Source: Pseudomonadota bacterium
GTDB lineage: Bacteria > Pseudomonadota > Gammaproteobacteria > QQUJ01
DNA: 64,000 bases
Reading direction: 5' to 3'
NCBI GenBank assembly: GCA_008501635.1
Contig: QQUJ01000001.1
Span: forward strand, 36,105-100,104
Part shown: positions 43,990 through 53,174 of the stretch, one piece after another
How positions within the stretch are numbered: the stretch's first letter is position 1
Layout of the letters: each line of letters begins with the position of its first letter
Position numbers and translations under genes: made by a program
Notes under the pieces: model-generated
Told to the model about the DNA's origin: nothing
The model's input: only the letters and a program-made list of their open reading frames with translations
The model's database searches: none

Positions 43990-45149
43990 TGGGTAGTGAA
44001 GAGATCATCAAGCGCTGCGAAGCGATGTACGAGGACCTGGATTTCAACGTGGCTCGCGAATGGAAGGCTGCCGAGAAGGGGCGCAAGGTAATCGGATTTC
44101 TGCCGTACTATGTGCCGCGCGAGATCATCCACGCCGCCGGCATGTTGCCGCTGGGTATCTTCGGTGGCGGTGACCAGATGGAGGTTATTCATGGCGATGC
44201 CTACTATCAGAGTTACATCTGCCGTATTCCGCGTTCGACCATAGAACTGGGAATCACCAAGAAGATTGACTTCGTCGATGGCATGCTCTTTCCCAGTATT
44301 TGCGATGTAATCCGCAACCTGTCGGGTATGTGGAAGATGCTGTTTGCCGATAAGTACGTGCGCTACTTCGATGTGCCGCAGAACTTCAGCGATGAAGTCG
44401 GTGTTCCCTACTATGTCGAAGAGCTCAATGAGCTCCGGCGCGGCCTGGAGAAACTTTCAGGGCGTAAAATTACAGATGAAGACCTGCGTAATTCGATTCG
44501 TGTCTATAACGAAAATCGCCGACTGGTAAACGAAGTTTACGACTTGCGTTCCAAGGAGCCATGGAAAGTACCGTCCTCTGAGACGTATCTTCTGATGCGT
44601 GCGGGCATGGTTATGCCTGTCGAGGAGCACAGTCAGATGATCCGTGATTATCTGGAGGCGGTACGGAACGAAGATCGTCCAATGCGCGACAACTGCCGCA
44701 TTATTGTCAGTGGTTCGTTCTGTGAACAACCGCCGCTAAATCTGATTCGTTCGATTGAAATGTCGGGCTGTTATGTGGTCGACGATGATTACATGATTGT
44801 CAATCGCATGATTATCGGTGATGTGATCGAAGAGGGGGAACCGATGGAGGCACTGGCCAAGGCCTTCGTGCACTCTTCTATCGATACTGCTCCCAAATAC
44901 TCACCCACGGAGGAGGAGAAAGGCGTCTTTTTACTCGAGCAGGTGAAAGCACGGGGTGCAGAGGGAGTGATCTTTGCTGCAGCCAGCTTCTGCGATCCGG
45001 CGCTGCTGGAGCGGCCGATGTTGGCCGACAAGATGAAGGAGAACAACGTACCATACATCTCTTTCAAGTACGCGGAAAACTCCGGACAGATGCAGCCGAT
45101 CCGCGAGCAGGCCGGCACCTTTGCCGATTCCATCAAACTCTGGAGCTGA
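43989..45149 (+). CDS. bcrC: Benzoyl-CoA reductase subunit BcrC
   Basis: Substrate-binding module subunit (386 aa; I recall 44 kDa for the Thauera protein) of ATP-dependent class I benzoyl-CoA reductase. It belongs to the HgdB/2-hydroxyglutaryl-CoA dehydratase D family and should share a [4Fe-4S] cluster with BcrB for electron transfer to the ring. The segment GFLPYYVPREIIHAAGMLPLG (split here as GFLPYYVPREI and IHAAGMLPLG) is typical. A GTG lies upstream at 43974, but ATG 43989 overlaps the dch stop as TAATG and is preceded by GGGAG. The enzyme is cytoplasmic and oxygen-sensitive. Confidence 0.94.
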   Translation: MGSEEIIKRCEAMYEDLDFNVAREWKAAEKGRKVIGFLPYYVPREIIHAAGMLPLGIFGGGDQMEVIHGDAYYQSYICRIPRSTIELGITKKIDFVDGMLFPSICDVIRNLSGMWKMLFADKYVRYFDVPQNFSDEVGVPYYVEELNELRRGLEKLSGRKITDEDLRNSIRVYNENRRLVNEVYDLRSKEPWKVPSSETYLLMRAGMVMPVEEHSQMIRDYLEAVRNEDRPMRDNCRIIVSGSFCEQPPLNLIRSIEMSGCYVVDDDYMIVNRMIIGDVIEEGEPMEALAKAFVHSSIDTAPKYSPTEEEKGVFLLEQVKARGAEGVIFAAASFCDPALLERPMLADKMKENNVPYISFKYAENSGQMQPIREQAGTFADSIKLWS

Positions 45150-45172
45150 GACTCCGCAAGGGAGCAATCATT

Positions 45173-46459
45173 ATGAGCGATAAAGCGAAGAGCGAAGTCA
45201 TCAAAGAGCCTTCTATGCTGAAGCAGAAGGAGATGATCGCCAGCAATTATGAGCGTCTCACCAGCGGTAAAGAGAAGACCGTCTCGACGTTTGTACCGGG
45301 CAATCTCAATGAATTGATCATGTGTTTCGATATGGTCAACAACTTGCCTGAGATCAATGCGATTCAAAACGGGATGCGCAAGCAGAGCGGCGGGATGATC
45401 ATGGACGCCGAGAAGAGCGGTCACTCCGAGGACGTCTGCACCTACGTCAAGGCTGATATCGGCATGATGGGCAGGGGAAATATTGCGCCCAACGGCAAAC
45501 CGATTCCCCCACCCGATCTGTTGCTGCTCTCCTACACTGGGTGCTTCACCTTTATGAAGTGGTTCGAGTTGTTGCGGCACGAGTACAAGTGTCCGACGGT
45601 AATGTTGCACGTTCCCTACGAAGGCGATGGGGTGATCACGGACAATATGCGAGATTATGTGGTCAAGCAATTGAAGACCGAAGTAATCCCGGCATTCGAA
45701 AAAATCAGCGGCGTCAAATTTGATATCGATCGTCTGCGCGAGTATCTGGCGCGTTCCGCCAAGGCCGAGGATGATCTGGTCTGGTGTTTGGAGGCGGGAA
45801 AAAACAAACCATCACCGATAGATGCCTACTTTGGCGGTGTCTATTACATCGGGCCGGTGTTCTCCGCGTTTCGCGGCACGCAACAGGCTGTCGACTACTA
45901 CACCATGCTGCGCGGAGAGGTGGAACAACGCATCAAAGAGAAACGTGGACCTATCACGCCCGATGGCGACATGAACGAGCAGAAATACCGGCTCATCGTC
46001 GAAGGTCCGCCCAACTGGACGCACTTCCGCGAGTTCTGGAAACTTTTCTATGACGAGGGCGCAGTGGTTGTTGCAAGCACCTACACAAAAGTGGGTGGAA
46101 GTTACGATCTTGGCTTCCGCCATGATCCTGATCGTCCCCTGGAGTCGATGGCCGAGTACTGCCTCACCTGTTACACCAATCGCAATCTTCCGGCTCGCGT
46201 CGATACGCTCGTGGACTATGTCGGCGAGTATGAGGCGGATGGTTTGCTGATCAACTCGATCAAGAGCTGCAATAGCTTCTCGGCGGGGCAGTTGATGATG
46301 ATGCGCGAAGTGGAACGCCGCACCGGCAAGCCCGCAGCGTTCATCGAAACCGACCTGGTGGATCCGCGCTACTTCTCGCATGCAAACGTTAAAAACCGTC
46401 TGGAGAGTTATTTCCAGATGATTGACCAGAAGCGTCGTTCGTCATCTGCGGCGGCCTGA
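45173..46459 (+). CDS. bcrB: Benzoyl-CoA reductase subunit BcrB
   Basis: Partner of BcrC (428 aa) in the benzoyl-CoA-binding and reducing module; also of the HgdB family. It contains family-typical cysteine contexts such as LLSYTGCFTFMKWFE (about 113-127) and ADGLLINSIKSCNSFSAGQ (about 358-376), which probably ligate the Fe-S cluster. AAGGGAG precedes the ATG. The gene lies between bcrC and bcrA with short gaps, matching the Thauera order C-B-A-D. Confidence 0.94.
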   Translation: MSDKAKSEVIKEPSMLKQKEMIASNYERLTSGKEKTVSTFVPGNLNELIMCFDMVNNLPEINAIQNGMRKQSGGMIMDAEKSGHSEDVCTYVKADIGMMGRGNIAPNGKPIPPPDLLLLSYTGCFTFMKWFELLRHEYKCPTVMLHVPYEGDGVITDNMRDYVVKQLKTEVIPAFEKISGVKFDIDRLREYLARSAKAEDDLVWCLEAGKNKPSPIDAYFGGVYYIGPVFSAFRGTQQAVDYYTMLRGEVEQRIKEKRGPITPDGDMNEQKYRLIVEGPPNWTHFREFWKLFYDEGAVVVASTYTKVGGSYDLGFRHDPDRPLESMAEYCLTCYTNRNLPARVDTLVDYVGEYEADGLLINSIKSCNSFSAGQLMMMREVERRTGKPAAFIETDLVDPRYFSHANVKNRLESYFQMIDQKRRSSSAAA

Positions 46460-46471
46460 GGAGAACCGGTA

Positions 46472-47785
46472 ATGAAGGGTTATATCGGCATTGATTTAGG
46501 ATCAACCACCACCAAAGCTGTGGTGATGGACGAAACGGGGAGCGTGCTGGGGCGGGGGATCACCAACTCGCGCTCCAACTATGACACGGCCAGTCAGGTC
46601 GCAAAGCAGGAGGCGGTCGTCGATGCACGGCTCGCCTTGGTACGGCGCGAGCTGATGGATATCGCATCACTGAGCGAAGATGATGTCGTCGACCTGGTCA
46701 AGGGGCTGGAATCCGGTTTTCGCCTCGAGCAGTTCATCGAGCAATTGGGTGATCTTGAGTCGACCTGTAAAGGCAATGTGGATGCCACACGTCATAAAGG
46801 CCATGAAGAGGGATTGCGCGATGCACTGACGACCCTGTTCGGTCGATTACGTGAAGACGTAGTCGGGCTGTTCGCGCCCGGAGCCAAACGGAAATCCGAT
46901 TTCTTCCGTGATCTCGCGGGTACACGCTACATGCACTTTGGCGAAGAGGTGGCGAGTGAGACAGGTGAGTCTTTCGACACCTTGATCAACCTTTATGACA
47001 AATCGATCATCGAGGTGGAGAACCGTCCGCCTGCGGGCGATATGAGCAACAAATTCAACCGTGCGCTGAATCGTGTCCTCGAACAGGGCAACATCAAGGC
47101 GGATAGCTCGCAGATAGCGACTGCGGTCAAAGCAGCGTTGGAGGTGCCGATCGATGAGACTTACGTAGTCGGCACGGGCTACGGTCGTGTCAGACTGCCG
47201 TTCCCAAAGGAGCATATCCGGTCTGAGATTCTCTGCCACGGTTTGGGGGCGCATCTCATGTTTCCCAAGACGCGCACCGTGCTTGATATCGGTGGGCAGG
47301 ACACCAAAGGTATCCAGATCGATGACAAAGGCATCGTGGTTAACTTCCAGATGAACGATCGTTGCGCCGCGGGTACGGGACGCTATCTGGGGTACGTGGC
47401 CGACGAGATGAACATGGGATTGCACGAGCTCGGTCCGCTGGCCATGAAAGCCACCAAGTCGGTACGTATCAATTCGACCTGCACGGTGTTCGCCGGAGCC
47501 GAACTGCGCGATCGTCTGGCGTTGGGCGAGAAGCGTGAAGACATACTGGCTGGATTGCACCGCGCCATCATACTGCGCGCCATGTCGATCATATCGCGCG
47601 CCGGCGGTATTACCGATGAATTCACCTTTACCGGTGGTGTTGCCAAGAACGAAGCCGCGGTGAAGGAACTGGAGCAGCTCGTCGAGGAAAACTATGGCAA
47701 AGTGACCATTAACATCGATCCCGATTCCATCTACACCGGTGCATTGGGCGCGGCGGAATTTGCGCGTCGCGCGGTGGAAGAGTAG
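46472..47785 (+). CDS. bcrA: Benzoyl-CoA reductase ATPase subunit BcrA
   Basis: ASKHA-fold ATPase subunit (437 aa) of the electron-activation module. The phosphate-binding loop [13 protein letters not shown] opens the protein. The cysteines in [19 protein letters not shown] and [12 protein letters not shown] ligate the [4Fe-4S] cluster shared with BcrD. ATP hydrolysis lowers the potential of electrons passed from ferredoxin to BcrBC. BcrA is longer than BcrD because of an insert of about 150 residues after the first motif. A GAGGAG site precedes the ATG at 46472. Confidence 0.95.
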   Translation: MKGYIGIDLGSTTTKAVVMDETGSVLGRGITNSRSNYDTASQVAKQEAVVDARLALVRRELMDIASLSEDDVVDLVKGLESGFRLEQFIEQLGDLESTCKGNVDATRHKGHEEGLRDALTTLFGRLREDVVGLFAPGAKRKSDFFRDLAGTRYMHFGEEVASETGESFDTLINLYDKSIIEVENRPPAGDMSNKFNRALNRVLEQGNIKADSSQIATAVKAALEVPIDETYVVGTGYGRVRLPFPKEHIRSEILCHGLGAHLMFPKTRTVLDIGGQDTKGIQIDDKGIVVNFQMNDRCAAGTGRYLGYVADEMNMGLHELGPLAMKATKSVRINSTCTVFAGAELRDRLALGEKREDILAGLHRAIILRAMSIISRAGGITDEFTFTGGVAKNEAAVKELEQLVEENYGKVTINIDPDSIYTGALGAAEFARRAVEE

Positions 47786-47816
47786 ACCAGATACGGGATC
47801 AGAACGGAGAACCGAG

Positions 47817-48662
47817 ATGACAATTAGCGCGGGAATCGATATCGGAACAGGCGCCGTCAAGACCGTGATTTTCAGGGTTGAAGATGGCAAAGAGGAATGG
47901 TTGGCCAAGCGTAACGATCGTATTCGGCAACGCGATCCGCTGGAACTGGCGGAAAATGCCTTTAAGGCAATGCTGGCGGAAACGGGATTGGAGCAGGAGG
48001 ATATCCACTACATCGCGACGACTGGAGAAGGTGAGAACGTACCCTTCCGTACCGGACACTTCTACACCATGACCACTCATGCACGCGGTGCCATTTACCT
48101 CGAGCCGAAGTCGCGTTCGGTGCTCGATATCGGAGCGCTGAACGGTCGTGCGATTCGTATCGACGAAGGGGGTAAGGTGCTCAACTACCGCATGACCAGT
48201 CAATGTGCGTCGGGCTCCGGACAGTTTCTAGAAAACATCGCACGCTATCTGGGTATCTCGCAGGACGAGATCGGTACGCTCTCTCAACAGGCCGACGACC
48301 CGGAGAAGGTTTCGAGCATCTGCGCCGTATTGGCCGAAACCGACGTTATCAACATGGTGTCGCGCGGTATTTCCGCAGCCAACATCCTGCGCGGCATACA
48401 TGAGTCGATGGCGGGACGTCTGGCGAAACTGTTAAAGGCCATCGGCGCAACGGGTGATGATTCGACCATGATGACGGGTGGCCTGGCTCTGGATACGGGT
48501 CTGGTCGCAGCACTCAACGACGCCTTGACAGAGCAGAAACTGAAACTCACTGCGGCATCGCACCCCGAATCGCCCTTTGCAGGCGCCATCGGTGCAGCCT
48601 TGTGGGGTGCATTCCGCTATGACAAGCTGGCGGCATTGGGTCAGCTACCCAAGGCTTCCTAA
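47817..48662 (+). CDS. bcrD: Benzoyl-CoA reductase ATPase subunit BcrD
   Basis: Second ATPase subunit (281 aa), which dimerises with BcrA around the bridging [4Fe-4S] cluster. Motifs: SAGIDIGTGAVKTVIF at the N-terminus, TSQCASGSGQFLENIARYL (about 125-143) and VSSICAVLAETDVINMVS (about 163). The frame extends upstream over the bcrA end, but the ATG at 47817 has GGAGAACC before it and gives the expected size. In Thauera a ferredoxin gene follows bcrD; here GNAT genes follow instead. Confidence 0.95.
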   Translation: MTISAGIDIGTGAVKTVIFRVEDGKEEWLAKRNDRIRQRDPLELAENAFKAMLAETGLEQEDIHYIATTGEGENVPFRTGHFYTMTTHARGAIYLEPKSRSVLDIGALNGRAIRIDEGGKVLNYRMTSQCASGSGQFLENIARYLGISQDEIGTLSQQADDPEKVSSICAVLAETDVINMVSRGISAANILRGIHESMAGRLAKLLKAIGATGDDSTMMTGGLALDTGLVAALNDALTEQKLKLTAASHPESPFAGAIGAALWGAFRYDKLAALGQLPKAS

Positions 48663-48687
48663 ACCAAATTATTGAGGAGGGAAGACC

Positions 48688-49149
48688 ATGTCAGAACTCA
48701 AGACCGATCTGCGTCCAGTCTCTGCGAACGATCTTGATCAGATCGCGGTGTTGGATGAGCAGGTCTCCGGGGATTCACGCCGGGGTTTCTTTGAAAAGCG
48801 TCTCAAAATGCAGGCCAAGGAACCCAACGCCTTCATATCATTGGCGGCGATCAGTGGTAATAGACTGGCGGGGTTTCTGTTTGCTCATCTGCAGGATGGG
48901 GAATTTGGTCGCAACGAACCCGTGGCGGTACTCGACGCCATCGGTGTGGCGCCAGACCAGCAGGGCAAGAGTGTGGGACGTCAGTTGATCGCGGAACTCG
49001 ATCGGATCATGGAACAGCGTGGTGTAGACGAACTTTACTCTCAGGCCAACTGGAATCAGCCGGGGTTGGTGGAGTTCTTTTCCTCCGTTGGATTCGAGCT
49101 GGCACCCAGGCTGGTACTCGAACGCCCGGCCGAACGTGTCGATTTTTGA
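48688..49149 (+). CDS. GNAT acetyltransferase, first of a tandem pair
   Basis: A 153-aa GCN5-related N-acetyltransferase. The acetyl-CoA pyrophosphate loop is APDQQGKSVGRQLI (about 89-102). It begins 26 bases after bcrD with GAGGAGGGAAG and is therefore part of the bcr operon. It resembles the next gene throughout (AGFLFAHLQDGEFGR against AGFLMARVDYGEFGR), so the pair arose by duplication. In Rhodopseudomonas palustris, GNAT enzymes acetylate aryl-CoA ligases such as BadA, so a regulatory role is possible; the substrate here is unknown. Confidence 0.85.
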   Translation: MSELKTDLRPVSANDLDQIAVLDEQVSGDSRRGFFEKRLKMQAKEPNAFISLAAISGNRLAGFLFAHLQDGEFGRNEPVAVLDAIGVAPDQQGKSVGRQLIAELDRIMEQRGVDELYSQANWNQPGLVEFFSSVGFELAPRLVLERPAERVDF

Positions 49150-49162
49150 ATGAGGGGACGTG

Positions 49163-49711
49163 ATGAATAAGCACAGCAATCAGAGCATACCTGAGATGAT
49201 CGACCAGTTTTCCGGGGAACCCAACTATAGCGACCCTGTTGCCGATGATTTTCAGGCGCTCTCCCGGGATACGGTTCCCGTTCGCTCGCTCACCGAGGAC
49301 GATCTGGGTTCACTGGTTCGTATCGACCGACGTATCACCGGTATCGATCGGACCAATTACTACCGCCGCAAGGTCAATGAGGCGATCAACGGTTCCGGCG
49401 TGCGCATGTCGGTCGTTGCGGAGATGCAGGGCGAGATCGCCGGATTTCTGATGGCCCGTGTCGATTACGGGGAGTTCGGGCGGACGGCGGCGGAAGCGGT
49501 AATCGATACTCTGGGCGTTGATCCCGCCTACAAGGGTCAGGGCGTAGGTCAGGCAATGCTCTCTCAATTGCTGATCAATCTTTCCAGTCTGCGGGTCGAG
49601 TCCGTGCGTACCGAAGTTGAGTGGAACAATTTCGGTTTGCTCGCATTCCTCAATCATTGTGGATTCAAACCCAGTCAGCGGTTGGCGTTCGTGCGCCGCG
49701 GCAAAGGCTGA
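49163..49711 (+). CDS. GNAT acetyltransferase, second of a tandem pair
   Basis: A 182-aa GCN5-related N-acetyltransferase with the acetyl-CoA loop DPAYKGQGVGQAML (about 122-135). It has an extra N-terminal segment of about 35 residues, polar and probably flexible, that its upstream paralogue lacks. The ATG at 49163 is preferred to the GTG at 49160, with GAGGGGACG upstream. It starts 13 bases after the first GNAT and ends six bases before the SDR gene, so co-transcription is likely. Confidence 0.84.
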   Translation: MNKHSNQSIPEMIDQFSGEPNYSDPVADDFQALSRDTVPVRSLTEDDLGSLVRIDRRITGIDRTNYYRRKVNEAINGSGVRMSVVAEMQGEIAGFLMARVDYGEFGRTAAEAVIDTLGVDPAYKGQGVGQAMLSQLLINLSSLRVESVRTEVEWNNFGLLAFLNHCGFKPSQRLAFVRRGKG

Positions 49712-49717
49712 CGACGA

Positions 49718-50437
49718 ATGGGGAGTTTTCTCGAGTTTGGCGGGCGCGGTGCGGTAGTAACAGGTGGTGCGCGCGGTATTGGTTTGGCGATCGTGCGCCT
49801 GTTGCGCGAATGCGGCGTAGAGGTTCATGTGTTCGATCGCGATCCAGCAGCAGAACTGGAAGCGACCGGGGCGGTTTTTCATGCTGTCGACATAGCCGAC
49901 TCCGCAAGCGTCAATGCGGCGGTTGAGAAGCTCCCGGGCAGCGTGACCATGTTGGTCAATAATGCAGGCATTACCCGCGATCGCAGCCTGCAGAAGATGT
50001 CGGATGAGGAGTGGCAGTCGGTAATCGATGTCAACCTGACCGGTACCTTCAATTTGATTCGTTCACTCGCACCGCGACAACGCGAGGCGGGGTGCGGCCG
50101 CATTGTCAACATAACCTCCATCAATGGAATTCGCGGTAAGTTCGGTCAGGCCAACTACACAGCGGCGAAAGCGGGCATGATTGGGTTGACTAAAACCGCC
50201 GCACGCGAACTGGGTCCCAAGGGCGTTACCGTCAATGCGGTAGCACCGGGTATGGTGATGACCGATATGGCGACCCAATTGCCGCAGGAGATACTCGACC
50301 GGGCACTGGCGGAAACGTTGCTCAACGATTTGGCGCTGCCACGAGATATCGCCAATGCAGTTGTCTTCCTTTTGTCAGATGCCGCACGAATGATAACGGG
50401 TGAAGTAATCCGGGTTGATGCTGGTCAATATATCTAG
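49718..50437 (+). CDS. Short-chain dehydrogenase, candidate 3-hydroxyacyl-CoA dehydrogenase
   Basis: FabG-like SDR (239 aa). NAD(P) motif TGGARGIGLAIV (about 16-27), NNAGIT (about 80), catalytic Ser in NITSINGIRG (about 130) and YTAAKAG (about 144). The aspartate at the end of the second strand (VFDRD) suggests NAD rather than NADP. In this operon, after the ring-opening enzymes and before glutaryl-CoA dehydrogenase, oxidation of 3-hydroxypimeloyl-CoA is the best guess; a FabG role in fatty-acid synthesis cannot be excluded. Confidence 0.82.
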   Translation: MGSFLEFGGRGAVVTGGARGIGLAIVRLLRECGVEVHVFDRDPAAELEATGAVFHAVDIADSASVNAAVEKLPGSVTMLVNNAGITRDRSLQKMSDEEWQSVIDVNLTGTFNLIRSLAPRQREAGCGRIVNITSINGIRGKFGQANYTAAKAGMIGLTKTAARELGPKGVTVNAVAPGMVMTDMATQLPQEILDRALAETLLNDLALPRDIANAVVFLLSDAARMITGEVIRVDAGQYI

Positions 50438-50469
50438 CCGCAACCGTGGGAAAGTTACTAGCCAACGAA

Positions 50470-50564
50470 TTTCAACGCAGAGATGGGATGTCGGGCGATA
50501 CGCGTCTTCAGGCCTACGAATCTGATTTAGGGGTGTCATACCGATTCCCGTCTTTGCGTTGAAA
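50470..50564. repeat. Palindromic repeat of the TCAACGC family (copy 5)
   Basis: TTTCAACGCAGAGA at the left end is answered by TCTTTGCGTTGAAA at the right end, 95 bp in all, with non-coding DNA between. It is the only thing visible in the 153-bp gap between the SDR and gcdH genes. Confidence 0.65.
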
Positions 50565-50590
50565 CCCTTTAAAACCTGGAGCACCGACCA

Positions 50591-51817
50591 ATGAGCGCAA
50601 CCTCTCAAAGTGTACCCAACGCGTCAACAGCCAAAACCGGCCGCGCCGAGTTCAATTGGCAGGATCCGCTGCTGATCTCTTCCCAGCTCACCGATGATGA
50701 GCGCATGGTGCAGGAGGCGGCTTACGCCTATTGCCAAGAGAAGCTGATGCCGCGCGTACTGATGGCTAATCGCGAAGAGCATTTTGATCGTGAAATCATG
50801 AACGAGATGGGCGAGTTGGGCTTTCTTGGATCAACCCTGCCGGAAGAGTACGGCTGCGCAGCGGTCAACTATGTCTGCTATGGGTTGATCGCACGCGAAG
50901 TGGAGCGTGTGGATAGCGGTTATCGATCTGCAATGAGTGTGCAATCGAGCCTGGTGATGCATCCCATTTATGCATATGGTACCGAAGAACAACGTAAAAA
51001 ATATCTGCCGAAGTTGGCAACCGGTGAGCAAGTCGGCTGCTTCGGGCTAACTGAACCGAACGCCGGATCGAATCCTTCGCAGATGCGGACCCGTGCACGA
51101 AAGATCGACGGTGGCTACGTGTTGAACGGATCCAAGATGTGGATAACCAACTCGCCCATTGCTGATGTCTTCGTCGTATGGGCCAAAGATGATGCGGGCG
51201 AAATCCGTGGTTTTGTACTCGAGAAAGGCATGAAAGGTCTTACCGCACCGAAGATCGAGGGCAAGTTCTCGCTACGCGCCTCGATCACCGGAGAGATCGT
51301 GATGGATGAGGTGGAAATCCCCGAAGAGAATCTGCTGCCCAACGTGAAGGGACTTAAAGGCCCCTTCGGCTGCCTCAATCGCGCGCGCTACGGTATTGCG
51401 TGGGGCAGTCTGGGCGCTGCTGAGTACTGCTGGCATGCAGCACGTCAGTACACCCTGGATCGCGAGCAGTTCGGCCGCCCGCTTGCGGCCAATCAGCTGG
51501 TGCAGAAAAAGCTCGCGGACATGCAGACCGAGATCACCCTGGGTCTGCAGGCCTGCCTGCAATTGGGGCGGTTGTTCGATCAGGGTATGGCGGCACCTGA
51601 GGCGATCTCCATGCTCAAGCGCAACAACTGCGGCAAGTCGCTGGATATCGCACGCATCGCGCGTGATATGCATGGCGGCAATGGTATAGCAGACGAGTTC
51701 CATGTCATCCGCCACATGATGAATCTTGAAGCAGTCAACACCTATGAAGGCACGCACGATGTCCACGCGCTGATACTTGGGCGTGCCCAGACCGGCCTGC
51801 AAGCGTTCTCCGGTTAA
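50591..51817 (+). CDS. gcdH: Glutaryl-CoA dehydrogenase (decarboxylating)
   Basis: Acyl-CoA dehydrogenase (408 aa) that oxidises and decarboxylates glutaryl-CoA to crotonyl-CoA. The sequence is very close to human GCDH over long stretches: [20 protein letters not shown] includes the arginine that binds the gamma-carboxylate, [14 protein letters not shown] and KMWITNSP bind FAD, and [20 protein letters not shown] holds the catalytic Glu. This distinguishes it from non-decarboxylating homologues. It is the lower-pathway step after pimeloyl-CoA beta-oxidation and is followed by a terminator. Confidence 0.95.
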   Translation: MSATSQSVPNASTAKTGRAEFNWQDPLLISSQLTDDERMVQEAAYAYCQEKLMPRVLMANREEHFDREIMNEMGELGFLGSTLPEEYGCAAVNYVCYGLIAREVERVDSGYRSAMSVQSSLVMHPIYAYGTEEQRKKYLPKLATGEQVGCFGLTEPNAGSNPSQMRTRARKIDGGYVLNGSKMWITNSPIADVFVVWAKDDAGEIRGFVLEKGMKGLTAPKIEGKFSLRASITGEIVMDEVEIPEENLLPNVKGLKGPFGCLNRARYGIAWGSLGAAEYCWHAARQYTLDREQFGRPLAANQLVQKKLADMQTEITLGLQACLQLGRLFDQGMAAPEAISMLKRNNCGKSLDIARIARDMHGGNGIADEFHVIRHMMNLEAVNTYEGTHDVHALILGRAQTGLQAFSG

Positions 51818-51859
51818 AAAGCTCGGGGTAAAGAATCCTCTGCACATCGCCCCCATACC

Positions 51860-51904
51860 CCCGCGTTCCCCTCCCATTGGGTAGAGGGACGCGGGTGTTT
51901 TTTT
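51860..51904 (+). terminator. Rho-independent terminator after gcdH
   Basis: CCCGCGTTCCCCTC pairs with GAGGGACGCGGG (one or two bulges) across a ten-base loop and is followed by seven T (51898-51904). It closes the had-bcr-gcdH series. Confidence 0.85.
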
Positions 51905-52027
51905 GCTGAATGCCCGGGCGGTGGGTTCGCGTACACCCTGGAGTCCTTCCCGTCTGGCGTAATCTGTAATCTTCCTGAGATACTCGGATGGACCGCGGAA
52001 GCGCTACGCTGGTAGGGGGATACCGCA

Positions 52028-52387
52028 ATGTTCATTCACTACTTTTCCCTGTTGCTCGTTTGCCAGTTGATCGGTGAGGTCTTGGGATTGTGGCTGCGGC
52101 TGCCCATACCCGGTCCGGTTATTGGAATGCTGCTGCTGTTCGTAGGGCTGCTGGTGAAGGGCGGAATACCGCGGGGTCTGGCGCGAACTGCGGAAGGATT
52201 GTTGGTGCACCTTTCGCTGCTGTTTGTACCTGCTGGTGTGGGGGTGATGCTCCATGTTTCGTTGCTCGCTGATCAGTGGGCGGCGCTGACTCTCGCCCTT
52301 ATCGTCAGCACCGCTTTTACCCTGGTGATCACAGCTTGGATCATGCAACGTTTGGCGCGTTACGATCATAGCGGGACGCCGCGATGA
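52028..52387 (+). CDS. lrgA: CidA/LrgA-family membrane protein
   Basis: A 119-aa inner-membrane protein with about four hydrophobic helices (LLVCQLIGEVLGLWL; GPVIGMLLLFVGLLV; LLFVPAGVGVMLH). The family is described as holin-like or as part of a pyruvate/small-molecule exporter with LrgB. Its stop overlaps the next ATG (ATGATGA), so the pair is coupled. Upstream lies the bcr terminator, so it is an independent unit. Confidence 0.88.
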   Translation: MFIHYFSLLLVCQLIGEVLGLWLRLPIPGPVIGMLLLFVGLLVKGGIPRGLARTAEGLLVHLSLLFVPAGVGVMLHVSLLADQWAALTLALIVSTAFTLVITAWIMQRLARYDHSGTPR

Positions 52388-53106
52388 TGAGTGGGGAAGA
52401 GCGCACGATCTGGGTATACCTGACAGCCAGCCCGCTACTGCATCTCACGCTTACGGTAGTCGCCTATGCGGGGGCCGACTGGCTTTACCGGCGCAGCGGG
52501 CGCAAGGCGCTGTTCAATCCCGTGCTCATCGCCGTCATCGTGTTGGTTACTCTACTGACGACGACGGGTATTCCCTACTCGCGTTACTTCGAGGGCGCGC
52601 AGTTTGTCCATTTCCTGCTGGGCCCGGCTACAGTGGCGCTGGCAGTGCCACTTTTCCGGCAGTTTCACCTGATTCGCAGATCTTGGCTGGCGATAGCGGT
52701 CGCTGTGTTGTTTGGCTCGTCCATGGCGGTGGTGAGCGCCGTGGGTCTGGGTTGGGTGATGGGGGCATCGCGGGAAGCGTTGATCTCGTTGGCACCCAAG
52801 TCGGTGACTACACCGGTGGCGATGGGGATTGCGGAGAAACTCGGAGGATTACCCTCACTTACTGCGGTGTTGGTTATTCTCACTGGTATCCTGGGGGCCG
52901 TGCTGGGGAGTGCCTTGCTGAGGCTGGTGCGCATCCGTGATCCACGCGCTGTGGGGCTGGCAATTGGTGTGGCGTCGCACGGCATCGGTACCGCGCGCGC
53001 TTTGCAATTGGGCGAATTGACCGGTGCTTTCGCTGCTATGGCAATGGGCCTCAACGCCCTGGCGACTGCGGTGCTGGTCCCGTTGCTGTTTCGGTTGCTG
53101 GGATAG
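52384..53106 (+). CDS. lrgB: LrgB-family membrane protein
   Basis: A 240-aa protein with seven to eight membrane helices and the LrgB hallmark LAPKSVTTPVAMGIAEKLGG (about 138-157), followed by GVASHGIGTARALQLGE (about 196-212). It works with the LrgA-like protein encoded just upstream. The pair may control murein hydrolase activity or move pyruvate-like acids; no link to aromatic metabolism is visible. Confidence 0.9.
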   Translation: MMSGEERTIWVYLTASPLLHLTLTVVAYAGADWLYRRSGRKALFNPVLIAVIVLVTLLTTTGIPYSRYFEGAQFVHFLLGPATVALAVPLFRQFHLIRRSWLAIAVAVLFGSSMAVVSAVGLGWVMGASREALISLAPKSVTTPVAMGIAEKLGGLPSLTAVLVILTGILGAVLGSALLRLVRIRDPRAVGLAIGVASHGIGTARALQLGELTGAFAAMAMGLNALATAVLVPLLFRLLG

Positions 53107-53174
53107 CAGAGTCGCGCTGGATTTGCCGCCGGTCGCCGGTCTACGTACGCAACAGAGGATAGGAGGACGGGGTC

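Noticed and set aside
52028..53106. lrgAB as part of the aromatic regulon
   Set aside because: A strong terminator precedes it and no ACGT-type operator is present upstream.
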